Shown piece after piece: positions 7,486 through 16,315 of a DNA stretch of 64,000 bases. This DNA comes from JAJDNH01 sp964552395 (GTDB taxonomy: Bacteria > Acidobacteriota > Thermoanaerobaculia > Thermoanaerobaculales > Sulfomarinibacteraceae): assembly GCA_964552395.1 (NCBI GenBank), contig CAZKGM010000004.1:110092-174091 (forward strand), given 5' to 3'. The first letter of the stretch is position 1; every line of letters starts with the position of its first letter. Position numbers and translations under genes: made by a program. The notes under the pieces were generated by a model. That model had not been told where the DNA came from and made no database searches. It worked only from the letters and a program-made list of their open reading frames with translations.

Positions 7486-9379
7486 CTCCGGCAAGAGCAC
7501 AATCTTCAACGCTGTAGCGGGTTACAGGGCGGCGACCGCCAACTTTCCCGGCTCGTCGGTAGTCTACACGGTGAGCCGGGCCCTGATCCTGGGGCGGGAG
7601 ACCGAGGTCGTGGATCTTCCTGGGGTCTACTCGCTGACCTCGACAGACGCCGCCGAGCGAGAGGCCCTCAGCTACCTGCTCGAACGTGATGCGGATGTCA
7701 TCATCAACGTCATCGATGCCAGCCGCCTGGGACGCTCGCTCGAACTGACGCTGCAGCTGCTCGAGCTGGGACGACCGATGGTCGTGGCGCTGAACATGCA
7801 CGATGAGGCGACTCGCAAGGGCATCGAGATCGACGAGACCGCGCTCGCGGAGAAGCTCGGCGTGCCGGTCGTGCCGACGATCGGACGCCGCGGGCAAGGC
7901 CTTCGCACGCTCTTCCGGGAGGCGATGAGGGCCTGTCTGACCGGGCTGCGACCGGATCCTCCCCGCTACGACAACGAGGTGGAGAAGGCGGTCGCCGATG
8001 TCGAGCTAGCCGTAAGAGAAGGCCTCGAGGGAAGCCGGGTTCCGGCCCGGTTCCTGGCAATCAAGCTGCTTGAGGGGGACCCGGGGGTGGCGGCCGGCCT
8101 CGGTACAGGAGGGGTGCCGATCAACGGTCGCCTCGAGCGGGCCATCAGCGATCTCGAGAAGGCCCACGGCTGGAGCTCGGACCAGGTCATCTCGGGCAGT
8201 CGGCACGCAGTAGCCCACGGCATCGAGGACCGCGTCGCCACTCTCGGGCGGGCTCATGTTGGCTGGCGGGAGGCGGCCGACCGGCTGCTGCTGCATCCGC
8301 TCACCGGCGGCCCCTTGATGGTGATCATCCTGGTCGGGTTCTTCTACGCCGTATTCGGTCTCGGCAAGCATCTGGAGACGCCGCTGGTGGCGGCGTTCGC
8401 CCGCCTGGCGGAGTCCCTCGCCCGCTTCGTGCCACCGGGGACGTTCGCCGGTACCGTGCTCAACGGCATGGTGATGGGGGTTTCGGGAGGAGTTGCCATA
8501 GTTTTGCCGTACCTGGTTCCGTTCCTGATCGGCCTGGCCGTTCTCGAGGACACGGGTTACCTGCCGCGAATGGCCTACATCCTCGACAACGTGATGCATC
8601 GGATGGGCCTGCACGGCAAGTCGGTGGTGCCACTGATGCTCGGCTATGGGTGCTCGGTTCCGGCGGTGATGGCGACGAGGATCCTCGAGTCTCCTCGCGA
8701 CCGGCGAATCACGACCGCGCTGACCGTGTTTGTTCCGTGCTCGGCGCGGACGACTGTTATCTACGCAGTGGTCGGGGCGTTTCTCGGACCACTGTGGGCG
8801 CTCGCCGTGTACGTGCTCAATCTGGTCGTGATCGGCGTGCTGGGGGCAGTCCTCGCCGGGCGGATGAAGGGCCGTGCGCCCGGGTTGATCCTCGAGATTC
8901 CCGATCTCCGTCTGCCCGCGGTTGGTAACCTCGCTGCCAAGACCTGGCTCTCATTGCGTGAGTTCGTCGTGATTGCCTGGCCGTTGCTGATTGCCTCCTC
9001 GGCCGTGCTCGGGGTTCTCGAGTGGGCACACGCCGATCGGCTCCTGAACGTGGCGCTCTCGCCTTTGACGGTCGTGCTTCTGGGACTGCCGGTCGCCACG
9101 GGTGTGACGCTCGTGTTCGGGCTGCTCCGCAAGGAGCTCACTCTGGTGATGCTTGTCCAGGCACTCGGTACGGCCAACATCGCAGCCGTGCTGACGGCAG
9201 CACAGCTCGTGACTTTCACCGTTTTCGTGGTCTTCTACATGCCGTGTGTGGCCACCATCGCGGTGATGGCCCGGGAAGTGGGTTGGAAGGACACCGCCTG
9301 GATCAGCGCCGTCACCGTCGTGGTTGCCGTCACTCTTGCCGCCGCGACCCGTCTGCTGTTCGCTCTCACCGGCGCGTGA
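7457..9379 (+). CDS. feoB: Ferrous iron transporter FeoB, short form
   Basis: Inner-membrane GTP-gated Fe(II) transporter. The N-terminal G domain shows G1 GQPNSGKS (residue ~8), G3 DLPGVYS (~55) and G4 NMHD (~114), followed by the helical spacer and a polytopic membrane region with two Gate domains. Membrane-domain landmarks include GCSVPAVMATR, VFVPCSARTTVIYA and the cysteine-bearing FYMPCVATIAVM near the end. At 640 residues it is shorter than the ~770 of enterobacterial FeoB. No FeoC is present. It starts inside feoA and converges with queC 21 nt downstream. Confidence 0.95.
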   Translation: MRFVLAGQPNSGKSTIFNAVAGYRAATANFPGSSVVYTVSRALILGRETEVVDLPGVYSLTSTDAAEREALSYLLERDADVIINVIDASRLGRSLELTLQLLELGRPMVVALNMHDEATRKGIEIDETALAEKLGVPVVPTIGRRGQGLRTLFREAMRACLTGLRPDPPRYDNEVEKAVADVELAVREGLEGSRVPARFLAIKLLEGDPGVAAGLGTGGVPINGRLERAISDLEKAHGWSSDQVISGSRHAVAHGIEDRVATLGRAHVGWREAADRLLLHPLTGGPLMVIILVGFFYAVFGLGKHLETPLVAAFARLAESLARFVPPGTFAGTVLNGMVMGVSGGVAIVLPYLVPFLIGLAVLEDTGYLPRMAYILDNVMHRMGLHGKSVVPLMLGYGCSVPAVMATRILESPRDRRITTALTVFVPCSARTTVIYAVVGAFLGPLWALAVYVLNLVVIGVLGAVLAGRMKGRAPGLILEIPDLRLPAVGNLAAKTWLSLREFVVIAWPLLIASSAVLGVLEWAHADRLLNVALSPLTVVLLGLPVATGVTLVFGLLRKELTLVMLVQALGTANIAAVLTAAQLVTFTVFVVFYMPCVATIAVMAREVGWKDTAWISAVTVVVAVTLAAATRLLFALTGA

Positions 9380-9400
9380 CTCGCGTTAGGAGTCGGAGGC

Positions 9401-10081
9401 TCACGGAGCGTAGCGCGTTGGGTCCTCGACTCCTGCCTCCTCGAAGCCACGCCGGCGAAGCACGCAGGAATCGCAGTGACCACAGGCGAGGCCCTCCGCA
9501 GTTGGGTCGTAGCACGAGTGGGTGAGGCTGTAATCGACGCCGAGGTCGTGCCCGAGGCGAATGATGTGCGCCTTGGTCAGGTGGAGGAGAGGAGCTCGAA
9601 TGAGAAAGCGGGCGCCGGACTCGGCCCCCGCTCGGGTTCCTAAACGAGCGAGCTTCTCGAAAGCGTGCAGGAAGTCGGGGCGGCAGTCTGGGTACCCGGA
9701 GTAGTCGACGGCGTTTGCGCCGATGTACAGCTCGCGTGCCTCGACGACCTCTGCGAGGGCGAGGAGCAGGCTGAGCAGCACGGTGTTGCGGGCGGGAACG
9801 TAGGTCACGGGGATTCCCGAGACGCCGGGCTCCTGGTCCTTGGGAACCGCGATGTCGGCGGTCAAGGCCGATCCTCCCAGTGTGCGAAGGTCGAGAGAAA
9901 CCACGCGATGAGAGCTGGCGCCCATGGCCTCGGCGACCCGTCTGGCCGCCTCGAGCTCGACTCGGTGGCGTTGGCCGTAGTCAACGGTCAGGCAGTGGCA
10001 GGCGCGGCCCTCGGCCCTCGCCACCGCGAGCACCGTGGTGGAGTCGAGACCGCCGGATAGGAGCACGACCGCAGACGCCAT
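9401..10081 (-). CDS. queC: 7-cyano-7-deazaguanine synthase QueC
   Basis: ATP-dependent conversion of 7-carboxy-7-deazaguanine to preQ0 in the queuosine pathway. The 226-residue protein starts with the PP-loop LLSGGLDSTTVL (residue ~7), has the YVPARNT and GANAVDYSGYPDCRP segments, and ends with a zinc site formed by one Cys in HSCYDP plus CGHCDSC. The ATG overlaps the stop of a 13-codon ORF as TGATG and has no clear ribosome site of its own, so coupling is likely. No queD or queE is nearby, so the rest of the pathway must be encoded elsewhere. Confidence 0.95.
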   Translation of the reverse strand: MASAVVLLSGGLDSTTVLAVARAEGRACHCLTVDYGQRHRVELEAARRVAEAMGASSHRVVSLDLRTLGGSALTADIAVPKDQEPGVSGIPVTYVPARNTVLLSLLLALAEVVEARELYIGANAVDYSGYPDCRPDFLHAFEKLARLGTRAGAESGARFLIRAPLLHLTKAHIIRLGHDLGVDYSLTHSCYDPTAEGLACGHCDSCVLRRRGFEEAGVEDPTRYAP

Positions 10082-10122
10082 CAGCGCTCGTCCAGCACGC
10101 AGCGGCAGCTCGCGTCACACAT
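10081..10122 (-). CDS. Candidate 13-residue cysteine-rich leader ORF before queC
   Basis: The nagZ stop codon is embedded in a strong ribosome site (TAGGAGGA), which serves not queC but an ATG at 10122. That ATG opens MCDASCRCVLDER and stops at 10083-10081, overlapping the queC ATG as TGATG. Three of 13 residues are cysteine. It may be a ribosome-loading leader that couples nagZ and queC translation, or a cysteine-sensing uORF. There is no direct evidence that it is translated. Confidence 0.35.
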   Translation of the reverse strand: MCDASCRCVLDER

Positions 10123-10131
10123 CCCGTCCTC

Positions 10132-11169
10132 CTACGGCGTCGCCTCGCGCCGGGCCTGCTCCCAGAGCTGAGCCACAGTCTCGTCGTCCGGCGCCGGCAC
10201 AGCAGCTGCCGTACGGCAGAGATCGCGGCGCATGGTGCCCAGGCGCGAGGCGGCATTCTCGATTCGCTGCCGCAGATGGGGATCCTGTTGGATGGCCTGG
10301 CGGAGGAAGTCCGCGATCTCCGGAAGGCGTCCGAACGACCTCGAGATGATGACACCGTGGTTGCACGCCTTCAGCGCCGCTACAGCACGCTCTCCGAGAT
10401 TGCCCCAGCTCTCCAGAGCACCCATCTCAATGTCGTCGCTGATGATAACGGGGTTGCCGGGGAGAGCCGCGGCCTGTTGCACGGCCGTTGTTGCCAGTGA
10501 AGCCGGACGCTCGGCATCGCCGAGAGCCGGAACTACCACGTGCGCCACCATGACCGCGGGAACCGTGCTGCTGAGAGCGCTGAACGGAGACAGGTGGCGC
10601 CCGAGCTCCTCGGCGCTGGAGCCCAGCTCGGGAAGCTCCAAGTGCGTGTCCAACGGAACCGCTCCCAACCCCGGAAAGTGCTTCAGACATCCTGAAACGG
10701 ACCACGAGCCCAGCCCCGAGACGAACACTCCGGCCAAGGTTGCCGTACGTTCCGGGTCATCACTGAAGCACCGTCCCTCGCGTGCCAGCATGCCTCCCGG
10801 CGCCTCGAGATCGACTACGGGCGCCAGGTCGAGGTGGATGCCGAGACATCGACAGGCCGCTCCGGCAGCCACCCCGAGGGCCCGGACGGCCCGTCGGCCT
10901 TGCGCGGCGGCTTGCGCCGGCGACGGGAGGTCTCCCCACAGGCTGGTCAGCCGGTTGACGCTGCCTCCCTCGAGATCGACGCAAACAAACGGTTGCGGCT
11001 CGAGGTGCTCGATGGCTTTGACCAGCCCGCGAACCTGCTCACTGGAGACGACATTGCGCGCAAACAGGATCACCCCGGCCGGTCGTACAGCCGCCAATAC
11101 CTCGGCTTCGGGGTCGTCGATCGAGGGGCCAGGCAGGCCCACGATGAGCGGTAGCAAATCAGTGCTCAT
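10132..11169 (-). CDS. nagZ: Beta-N-acetylhexosaminidase, glycoside hydrolase family 3 (NagZ-like)
   Basis: Predicted cytoplasmic enzyme of cell-wall recycling that removes GlcNAc from muropeptides. The 345-residue protein has the NagZ signature KHFPGLGAVPLDTH near residue 165, with the catalytic His of the mobile loop, and the nucleophile Asp in SDDIEMGAL near residue 245. It has no signal peptide and lacks the second domain of larger GH3 glucosidases, both as in NagZ. Its start overlaps the end of mutS by 11 nt, and it leads into the 13-codon ORF and queC, so all four are probably one transcript. Confidence 0.85.
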   Translation of the reverse strand: MSTDLLPLIVGLPGPSIDDPEAEVLAAVRPAGVILFARNVVSSEQVRGLVKAIEHLEPQPFVCVDLEGGSVNRLTSLWGDLPSPAQAAAQGRRAVRALGVAAGAACRCLGIHLDLAPVVDLEAPGGMLAREGRCFSDDPERTATLAGVFVSGLGSWSVSGCLKHFPGLGAVPLDTHLELPELGSSAEELGRHLSPFSALSSTVPAVMVAHVVVPALGDAERPASLATTAVQQAAALPGNPVIISDDIEMGALESWGNLGERAVAALKACNHGVIISRSFGRLPEIADFLRQAIQQDPHLRQRIENAASRLGTMRRDLCRTAAAVPAPDDETVAQLWEQARREATP

Positions 11170-13771
11170 GGCCGGCGCGTTCCTTGATGTCCGCGAGGAT
11201 CCTCAACGCTTCGAGCGGCGTCAGCCGGTCAATGTCTATCCGTAGCAGCCTGTCGACGATCTCGTCGGCAACTGGCCGGAAGAGGTCGAGCTGCTGCACC
11301 CTCTGGGGAGCGTGCTCGGCCGCACGAGCCGCGGCGTCCCCGTCGAGGATCCTCAGCTCGTGGTTTTCGAGCGTCGCGAGCACTTCCTCGGCGCGTGCGC
11401 AGACAGGGTCGGGGACGCCGGCGAGGCGGGCTACGTGGATCCCGTACGAGCGGTCTGACGGGCCGTCGACGACGCGGTGTAGAAAGAGGATTGAGCCCTG
11501 CCATTCTTTGACCGCCATCGAACGGTTGCTGAGCCTCGGGAGCCGCCTGGAAAGGTCCGTCAGCTCGTGATAGTGGGTCGCGAACAGGACCTTGGCGCAG
11601 CGCTCGGGGTCGTCATGGAGGTGCTCGACGATCGCCCAGGCGAGTGAGAGCCCGTCGAAGGTGGCGGTGCCGCGGCCGACCTCGTCGAGAATGACGAGCG
11701 AGCGGGGCGTGGCGTGACGGAGGATGTTGGCGGTCTCGATCATCTCGACCATGAATGTCGACTCGCCGCGGGCCAGCATGTCCGAGGCGCCGACCCGCGT
11801 GAAGATGCGGTCTGTCAGTCCGACGACCGCCTCCGAAGCGGGTACGAACGAGCCCGCCTGGGCCATCAAGACCGTCAACGCTATCTGGCGTAAGAAGGTT
11901 GACTTGCCACCCATGTTGGGACCGGTGAGGAGGATGATTTGGTCCTCGTCAGGGTCCATGGTGCAGTCGTTGGGGACAAACGGCGGCTCCCGCTGAACCT
12001 CCTCGAGAACCGGATGTCTGCCGTCGCGGATGAGGAGCCTGCGACCCTCCTCCATGACCGGTCGGCAGTAGTCACGCCGCCGCGCCCGGTCAGCGAACGA
12101 GGCCAGCACGTCGAGCTCGGCAACCGCGCCGGCGGTACCGATCAACCGAGCTGCGTGCCCCTGCAGCTCCTCGACCAGCTGCTGGTAGAGCTCACGCTCG
12201 CGTGAGGTCGCGCGCTCCTCGGCAGAGAGGATTCGGGACTCCAGCTCTTTCAGCTCCGGCGTGATAAACCGCTCGGCGTTCGTCAGGGTTTGCCGTCTCT
12301 CATATTCCTCGGGGACACGCTCGAGATGGGCCTTGGTGATCTCGATATAATAACCGAAAACCTTGTTGTAGCGCACTTTCAGCGTCGCGATCCCGGTCCG
12401 GTCTCGCTCGGAGCTTTCGATGCCAGCGAGCAGCTCTTTGCCGCCGCGGGCGAGCCGGCGTTGGTCGTCGAGCTCAGCGTCCCATCCCGAGCTGACCACG
12501 CCATTGCCGACGACCGCCGCCGGTTCCTCGGCGATCCGCTGGTGCAGAAGATCAGCAACGTCGTCGAGCGTGTCGATCTCGTTCGCGATTGCGGCGAGGC
12601 GCGGCGACGCCGCGTGCTCGACGGCGGCCCGCACCGATGGCATCAGGTCCAGGCCGGCGCGCAGCGTGTGCAGCTCTCTGGGCGTCACCAAGCCGAGCCC
12701 GACCCTCGCAGCCAGCCGTTCGAGGTCCGGGACACCATCGACCGCAGAGCGGACCCTCTCGAGCAGCGCCGGGTCCTCGACTATCTCGGCCACCGCCCGG
12801 TGGCGGTCGGCGATGACCTCGGGGTCGATGCTCGGTCGAACGAGCCAGTCGCGCAGCCTGCGAGAACCCATCCGGGTCAGGGTGTGGTCGAGCACGCCGA
12901 CCAGACTCGTGCGTCGGGAGCCGTCCGCCGAGCGCTCCACCTCCAGGTTGCGCAGCGTTGCCCGGTCGATGATGAGGGCGTCCTCGGCGTAGCGCCGGGC
13001 GAACCCCCTCAGGTGCGCTGCGGCGCCGCGTTGGGTGAGCTCCACGTAGGCGAGCAGGGCGCCTGCGAGACCGCTGAGCGGCTCGCTTGCGGTGAGGCCG
13101 AAGCCGCGCAACGAGCCGACCTTGAGCACTCTCTTGAGGCGTCGTTCGCCTGCAGACGGCGAGAACTCATCCGGCGCCAGATAGGTCAGCGTGGGCGCCG
13201 AGATCTCCGGCGGCCACAGCAGAGTCCAGCCTTCCCATCCTTCCGGCACCAGGATCTCGTGCGGGGCAAGGCGGGCAAGCTGCTCGGTGGCGGTCGCAGT
13301 GTTGCGGCACTGCATGCCCTCGAAAGTCCCGGTGCTGACCTCCAGCCAGGCAACGGCCGGCTGCTCGACGTCGCCGCAAACGGCTGCCAGGAAACAGTGC
13401 TCACTACCCTCCAGGAGGCTCGTATCGGAGACGGTTCCCGGGGTGTGGATACGAATGATCTCGCGCCGCACGAGACCCTTGGCGGTTGACGGATCCTCCA
13501 TCTGCTCCGCCACGGCGACCCGGAAGCCGGCCTCGAGGAGCTTCCCGATGTAGCTGTCAAAGGCGTGGTGCGGGACGCCGCACATCGGCGCGTCGACGTC
13601 ATTGTTATGGCGCCGCTTCGTCAGTGCAATGCCGAGGACCGGGGCCGCCGTCTGCGCATCCTCGAAGAAGAGCTCGTAGAAGTCACCCATGCGGTACATC
13701 AGCAAGGCGTCGCCGGCCTGCCCCTTCAGCTCGAGATACTGGCGCAGCATCGGCGTCATGCGGGTGGACAT
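11159..13771 (-). CDS. mutS: DNA mismatch repair protein MutS
   Basis: Recognises mismatches and small loops and recruits MutL. It is 870 residues, the normal MutS1 length. The mismatch-reading motif GDFYELFF is at residue ~28; the ATPase has Walker A LTGPNMGGKSTF near 630, DEVGRGTATFDG and the FATHYHEL switch. The C-terminal helix-turn-helix dimerisation region is present. The start is the ATG at 13771; a GATAAT lies 7 nt upstream and there is no ribosome site, so the mRNA may be leaderless. A second in-frame ATG (MTPMLRQ) is four codons in. It is the first gene of a mutS-nagZ-queC unit, divergent from the MEMO cluster. Confidence 0.97.
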   Translation of the reverse strand: MSTRMTPMLRQYLELKGQAGDALLMYRMGDFYELFFEDAQTAAPVLGIALTKRRHNNDVDAPMCGVPHHAFDSYIGKLLEAGFRVAVAEQMEDPSTAKGLVRREIIRIHTPGTVSDTSLLEGSEHCFLAAVCGDVEQPAVAWLEVSTGTFEGMQCRNTATATEQLARLAPHEILVPEGWEGWTLLWPPEISAPTLTYLAPDEFSPSAGERRLKRVLKVGSLRGFGLTASEPLSGLAGALLAYVELTQRGAAAHLRGFARRYAEDALIIDRATLRNLEVERSADGSRRTSLVGVLDHTLTRMGSRRLRDWLVRPSIDPEVIADRHRAVAEIVEDPALLERVRSAVDGVPDLERLAARVGLGLVTPRELHTLRAGLDLMPSVRAAVEHAASPRLAAIANEIDTLDDVADLLHQRIAEEPAAVVGNGVVSSGWDAELDDQRRLARGGKELLAGIESSERDRTGIATLKVRYNKVFGYYIEITKAHLERVPEEYERRQTLTNAERFITPELKELESRILSAEERATSRERELYQQLVEELQGHAARLIGTAGAVAELDVLASFADRARRRDYCRPVMEEGRRLLIRDGRHPVLEEVQREPPFVPNDCTMDPDEDQIILLTGPNMGGKSTFLRQIALTVLMAQAGSFVPASEAVVGLTDRIFTRVGASDMLARGESTFMVEMIETANILRHATPRSLVILDEVGRGTATFDGLSLAWAIVEHLHDDPERCAKVLFATHYHELTDLSRRLPRLSNRSMAVKEWQGSILFLHRVVDGPSDRSYGIHVARLAGVPDPVCARAEEVLATLENHELRILDGDAAARAAEHAPQRVQQLDLFRPVADEIVDRLLRIDIDRLTPLEALRILADIKERAGHEH

Positions 13772-13778
13772 GGAGGGT

Positions 13779-13784
13779 ATTATC
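13779..13784 (-). promoter_or_regulatory. GATAAT -10-like element of mutS
   Basis: On the minus strand GATAAT ends 7 nt before the mutS ATG, so transcription would begin at or one base before the start codon. No recognisable -35 is present. Confidence 0.4.
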
Positions 13785-13830
13785 TCAGATCTGTTTGCAC
13801 GGGACGGCAGGAGGAGTTATCACTAGAGGT

Positions 13831-15363
13831 GTGAAGACGGGGGTGGTCCTGCTTGTCGCCTGCGGCCTGCTCTGGGGGGGGGCGGCGATCGCTGCGGTGC
13901 GGCCGGCCGCGGTTGCCGGACAGTTCTACCCAGGGGATGCCGGCCAGCTGCGGGCCGAGGTCGAGCAGCTCCTCGCAGGTGCCGGCCAGGCCGACGCGTC
14001 AGTCATGGCTGTGATCGTTCCCCACGCGGGTTACGTGTTCTCGGGCGCCACTGCGGCCCGCGCGTTTGCTGCCCTTCGCGGCCGCAATATCGAACGGCTT
14101 ATCCTCCTCGGTCCCTCGCATCACGTCGGGTTCGCTGGTGGGGCGCTCCCCGCCGCTGACATCACGGCCTTTGCGACGCCCATGGGAGCGGTCGCGCTTG
14201 ACCTCGGGGCCATCGCCCGCCTGCGCTCCTGCCCGGACTTCGACGGACCCGCACAAGCTCACGTTCCGGAGCACAGCCTGGAGGTTGAGCTGCCGTTTCT
14301 CCGTGTCGTGGCGTCCGGGGCGAAGCTGGTGCCGGTGCTGATCGGAGCCGGCACCGACCGTACGACCGAGGAGCACATGGCCCGCTGCCTGCAGAGGATC
14401 CTGACTCCGAGGACCGTTGTCATTGCCTCGTCCGACTTCACGCATCATGGCGCGATGTACGGTTGGACGCCGTTCGCAAGGCGCCCGGATCCCGGTGGTG
14501 CCCAGCTCGCGCTCGGGAAGGCAACCGCGGGGCGAGCTGCGGCGGTCGACTTCCGAGGGTTCGAAGACCAGGTCGAGGTCAGTGGCGATACCGTCTGCGG
14601 AGCGCGGCCGATCGGCGTCCTGCTGCGACTCTTGGCCCACGCCTTCAAGGGTACGGGAAACCTGGCGGCGATCACAACATCGGGTCAGGTTTCGGGCAAC
14701 TGGAACCAGGTTGTGACCTACGCCGCGGTGCGTTTTTCGGGAGCCTGGACGAGGTGGCGGCCCGAGCAGCCTCCACCGCGGCTCGCCGCTTTAGACGAAG
14801 CACAACGGAAGGGGCTTCTCGAGCTGGCCCGGGCGGCCCTGTCGTCACACCTCGGACACGGGCCGGAGCTGGCTCGGTGGTTCGCGGCCCACCCGGTGAG
14901 GGACGGTCTTCTGGCTGACGCGGGTGCCTTTGTGACCCTGCGCCAACCACCTTCGCGACCTCGGGTGGTCGGCTCATTGCGGGCTTGCATGGGCGTCATC
15001 GAGGCGCGTGCGCCCGTCATCGAGGCGGTGGTCAGCTCGGCGGTGTCGGCGGCCCACGATCCGCGGTTTCCCGAGCTCAGGCTTGCCGAGCTCGGGCATC
15101 TGGACCTCGAAGTGTCGGTGCTGTCTCCGCCCGTTCCGGTCGCGGAGCCGGCGGCCATACAGCTCGGCCGTGATGGTGTCGTTCTGTCGAAGCACGGAAG
15201 GAGTGCCGTCTATCTGCCTCAGGTCGCGGCCGAGACCGGCTGGGACCTCCCCACGTTTCTCTCGCATCTGTCGGTCAAGGCCGGCCTGCCGGCCGACGCT
15301 TGGCGGCACGGTGCGTCGTTCAAGGTCTTCACGGCTCAGGTCTTTGGGGACCGCGATGAGTGA
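13831..15363 (+). CDS. Exported MEMO-AMMECR1 fusion protein (AmmeMemoRadiSam components B and A)
   Basis: A 510-residue fusion. The GTG at 13831 starts a Sec-type signal peptide (VKTGVVLLVACGLLWGGAAIA). Residues ~25-285 are a MEMO domain with the conserved metal-site elements PHAGYVFSG, LGPSHH, EHSLEVELPFL, SSDFTHHG and a Cys in DTVCGARP. Residues ~305-500 are an AMMECR1 domain with SLRACMGVI in place of the usual LRGCIG. In many genomes these two are separate genes next to a radical SAM gene, a set known as AmmeMemoRadiSam, of unknown reaction. Here they are fused and apparently periplasmic. The stop overlaps the next ATG by 8 nt. The ribosome site is poor (GAGGAG is 14 nt upstream), so the start is the least certain part. 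Confidence 0.85.
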   Translation: MKTGVVLLVACGLLWGGAAIAAVRPAAVAGQFYPGDAGQLRAEVEQLLAGAGQADASVMAVIVPHAGYVFSGATAARAFAALRGRNIERLILLGPSHHVGFAGGALPAADITAFATPMGAVALDLGAIARLRSCPDFDGPAQAHVPEHSLEVELPFLRVVASGAKLVPVLIGAGTDRTTEEHMARCLQRILTPRTVVIASSDFTHHGAMYGWTPFARRPDPGGAQLALGKATAGRAAAVDFRGFEDQVEVSGDTVCGARPIGVLLRLLAHAFKGTGNLAAITTSGQVSGNWNQVVTYAAVRFSGAWTRWRPEQPPPRLAALDEAQRKGLLELARAALSSHLGHGPELARWFAAHPVRDGLLADAGAFVTLRQPPSRPRVVGSLRACMGVIEARAPVIEAVVSSAVSAAHDPRFPELRLAELGHLDLEVSVLSPPVPVAEPAAIQLGRDGVVLSKHGRSAVYLPQVAAETGWDLPTFLSHLSVKAGLPADAWRHGASFKVFTAQVFGDRDE

Positions 15364-16315
15364 TCGGCTGACCCGCCGCGACCTCGCCCGCCTGCTCGGC
15401 GCCGGGGTTCTTGCCGGGGCGGCCCACGGTCGCCCGGCCGGGCGGCCCGGGACGGTCGGCGTCGCCCCCTTGGCTCCGGCTGACGGTGCAGGGGTGTCGG
15501 CTGCGGAGGCGAGCGCGGCGGTTTCGGCTGCGGTGGCCGCCGCCACCGGCGCCGCCTCCGGTGAGGCCGCCGCTGTGGGGCTATTTTCCCCGGCCGATAC
15601 GGTGGGGATCAAGCTGAGCTGTCTGGCCGGCCGTCCGCTGTCGCCGCGCCGTGAAATCGTGGAGGCCCTGGTTCGTCTCATCTCGGCGGCCGGCGTTCCC
15701 GGCGAGCGCATCATCGTTTTTGAACGATCGAGCCGCGAGTTGGGCCGTGCGGGGTTGCCGCTGCGACGGACGGGCGGCCCCTACCTGTGCTACGGAATCG
15801 ACAACGACTACGATCGCCTCCCGAGCGATTCCGGCGCGATCGGCTCGTGCTTCGCTCGGCTGGTATCCACAGAGTGCACGGCCCTGGTTTCTGTCGGCGT
15901 TGTCAAGGACCACGATCTGGCTGGAGTCTCGGCGGGGCTCAAGAACTGGTACGGCGTCATCCACAACCCGAACAAGTACCACGACAACAACTGTGATCCC
16001 TATGTCGCAGATGTCGTCAATCACCCCTTCATCCGAGCCAAGCTGAGGCTGACCGTGCTCGACGGGGTGATAGCGCAGTACCAGGGGGGACCGGCCTATC
16101 GTGCCCGCTACATCTTTCCCCTCAACCGGGTGGTCGCGAGCACCGACCCGGTGGCTGCGGACGCCTGGGCGTGGAGGGTCCTCGACGACGAACGCCGCAA
16201 CCGCGGCCTGCCGTCACTGACCGAGGCCAAGCGGCCGCCTCGTTTCATCGCGACAGCAGCACGCTACGGGCTCGGAGTTGGAGACCCCTCCCAGGTCAAG
16301 GAGGTTGTGGCGTGA
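15356..16315 (+). CDS. DUF362 family protein with Tat-like signal
   Basis: A 319-residue DUF362 protein. The N-terminus MSDRLTRRDLARLLGAG fits a twin-arginine signal and is followed by an Ala/Gly-rich stretch. Family landmarks are VGIKLSCLAGRPLS, VVKDHDLAGVSAGLKNWYG, the HNPNKYHDNNCDP segment, QGGPAYRARY and STDPVAADAWAW. I see no CxxCxxC ferredoxin motif, which some DUF362 proteins carry at the C-terminus. Its ATG overlaps the fusion gene by 8 nt and its TGA overlaps the radical SAM GTG (GTGA), so the three are co-translated. The function of the family is not established. The location suggests a role in the same exported pathway. Confidence 0.8.
   Translation: MSDRLTRRDLARLLGAGVLAGAAHGRPAGRPGTVGVAPLAPADGAGVSAAEASAAVSAAVAAATGAASGEAAAVGLFSPADTVGIKLSCLAGRPLSPRREIVEALVRLISAAGVPGERIIVFERSSRELGRAGLPLRRTGGPYLCYGIDNDYDRLPSDSGAIGSCFARLVSTECTALVSVGVVKDHDLAGVSAGLKNWYGVIHNPNKYHDNNCDPYVADVVNHPFIRAKLRLTVLDGVIAQYQGGPAYRARYIFPLNRVVASTDPVAADAWAWRVLDDERRNRGLPSLTEAKRPPRFIATAARYGLGVGDPSQVKEVVA

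Noticed and set aside
12290..13489. 399-codon plus-strand frame opposite mutS
   Set aside because: Antisense shadow of MutS with no recognisable domain.
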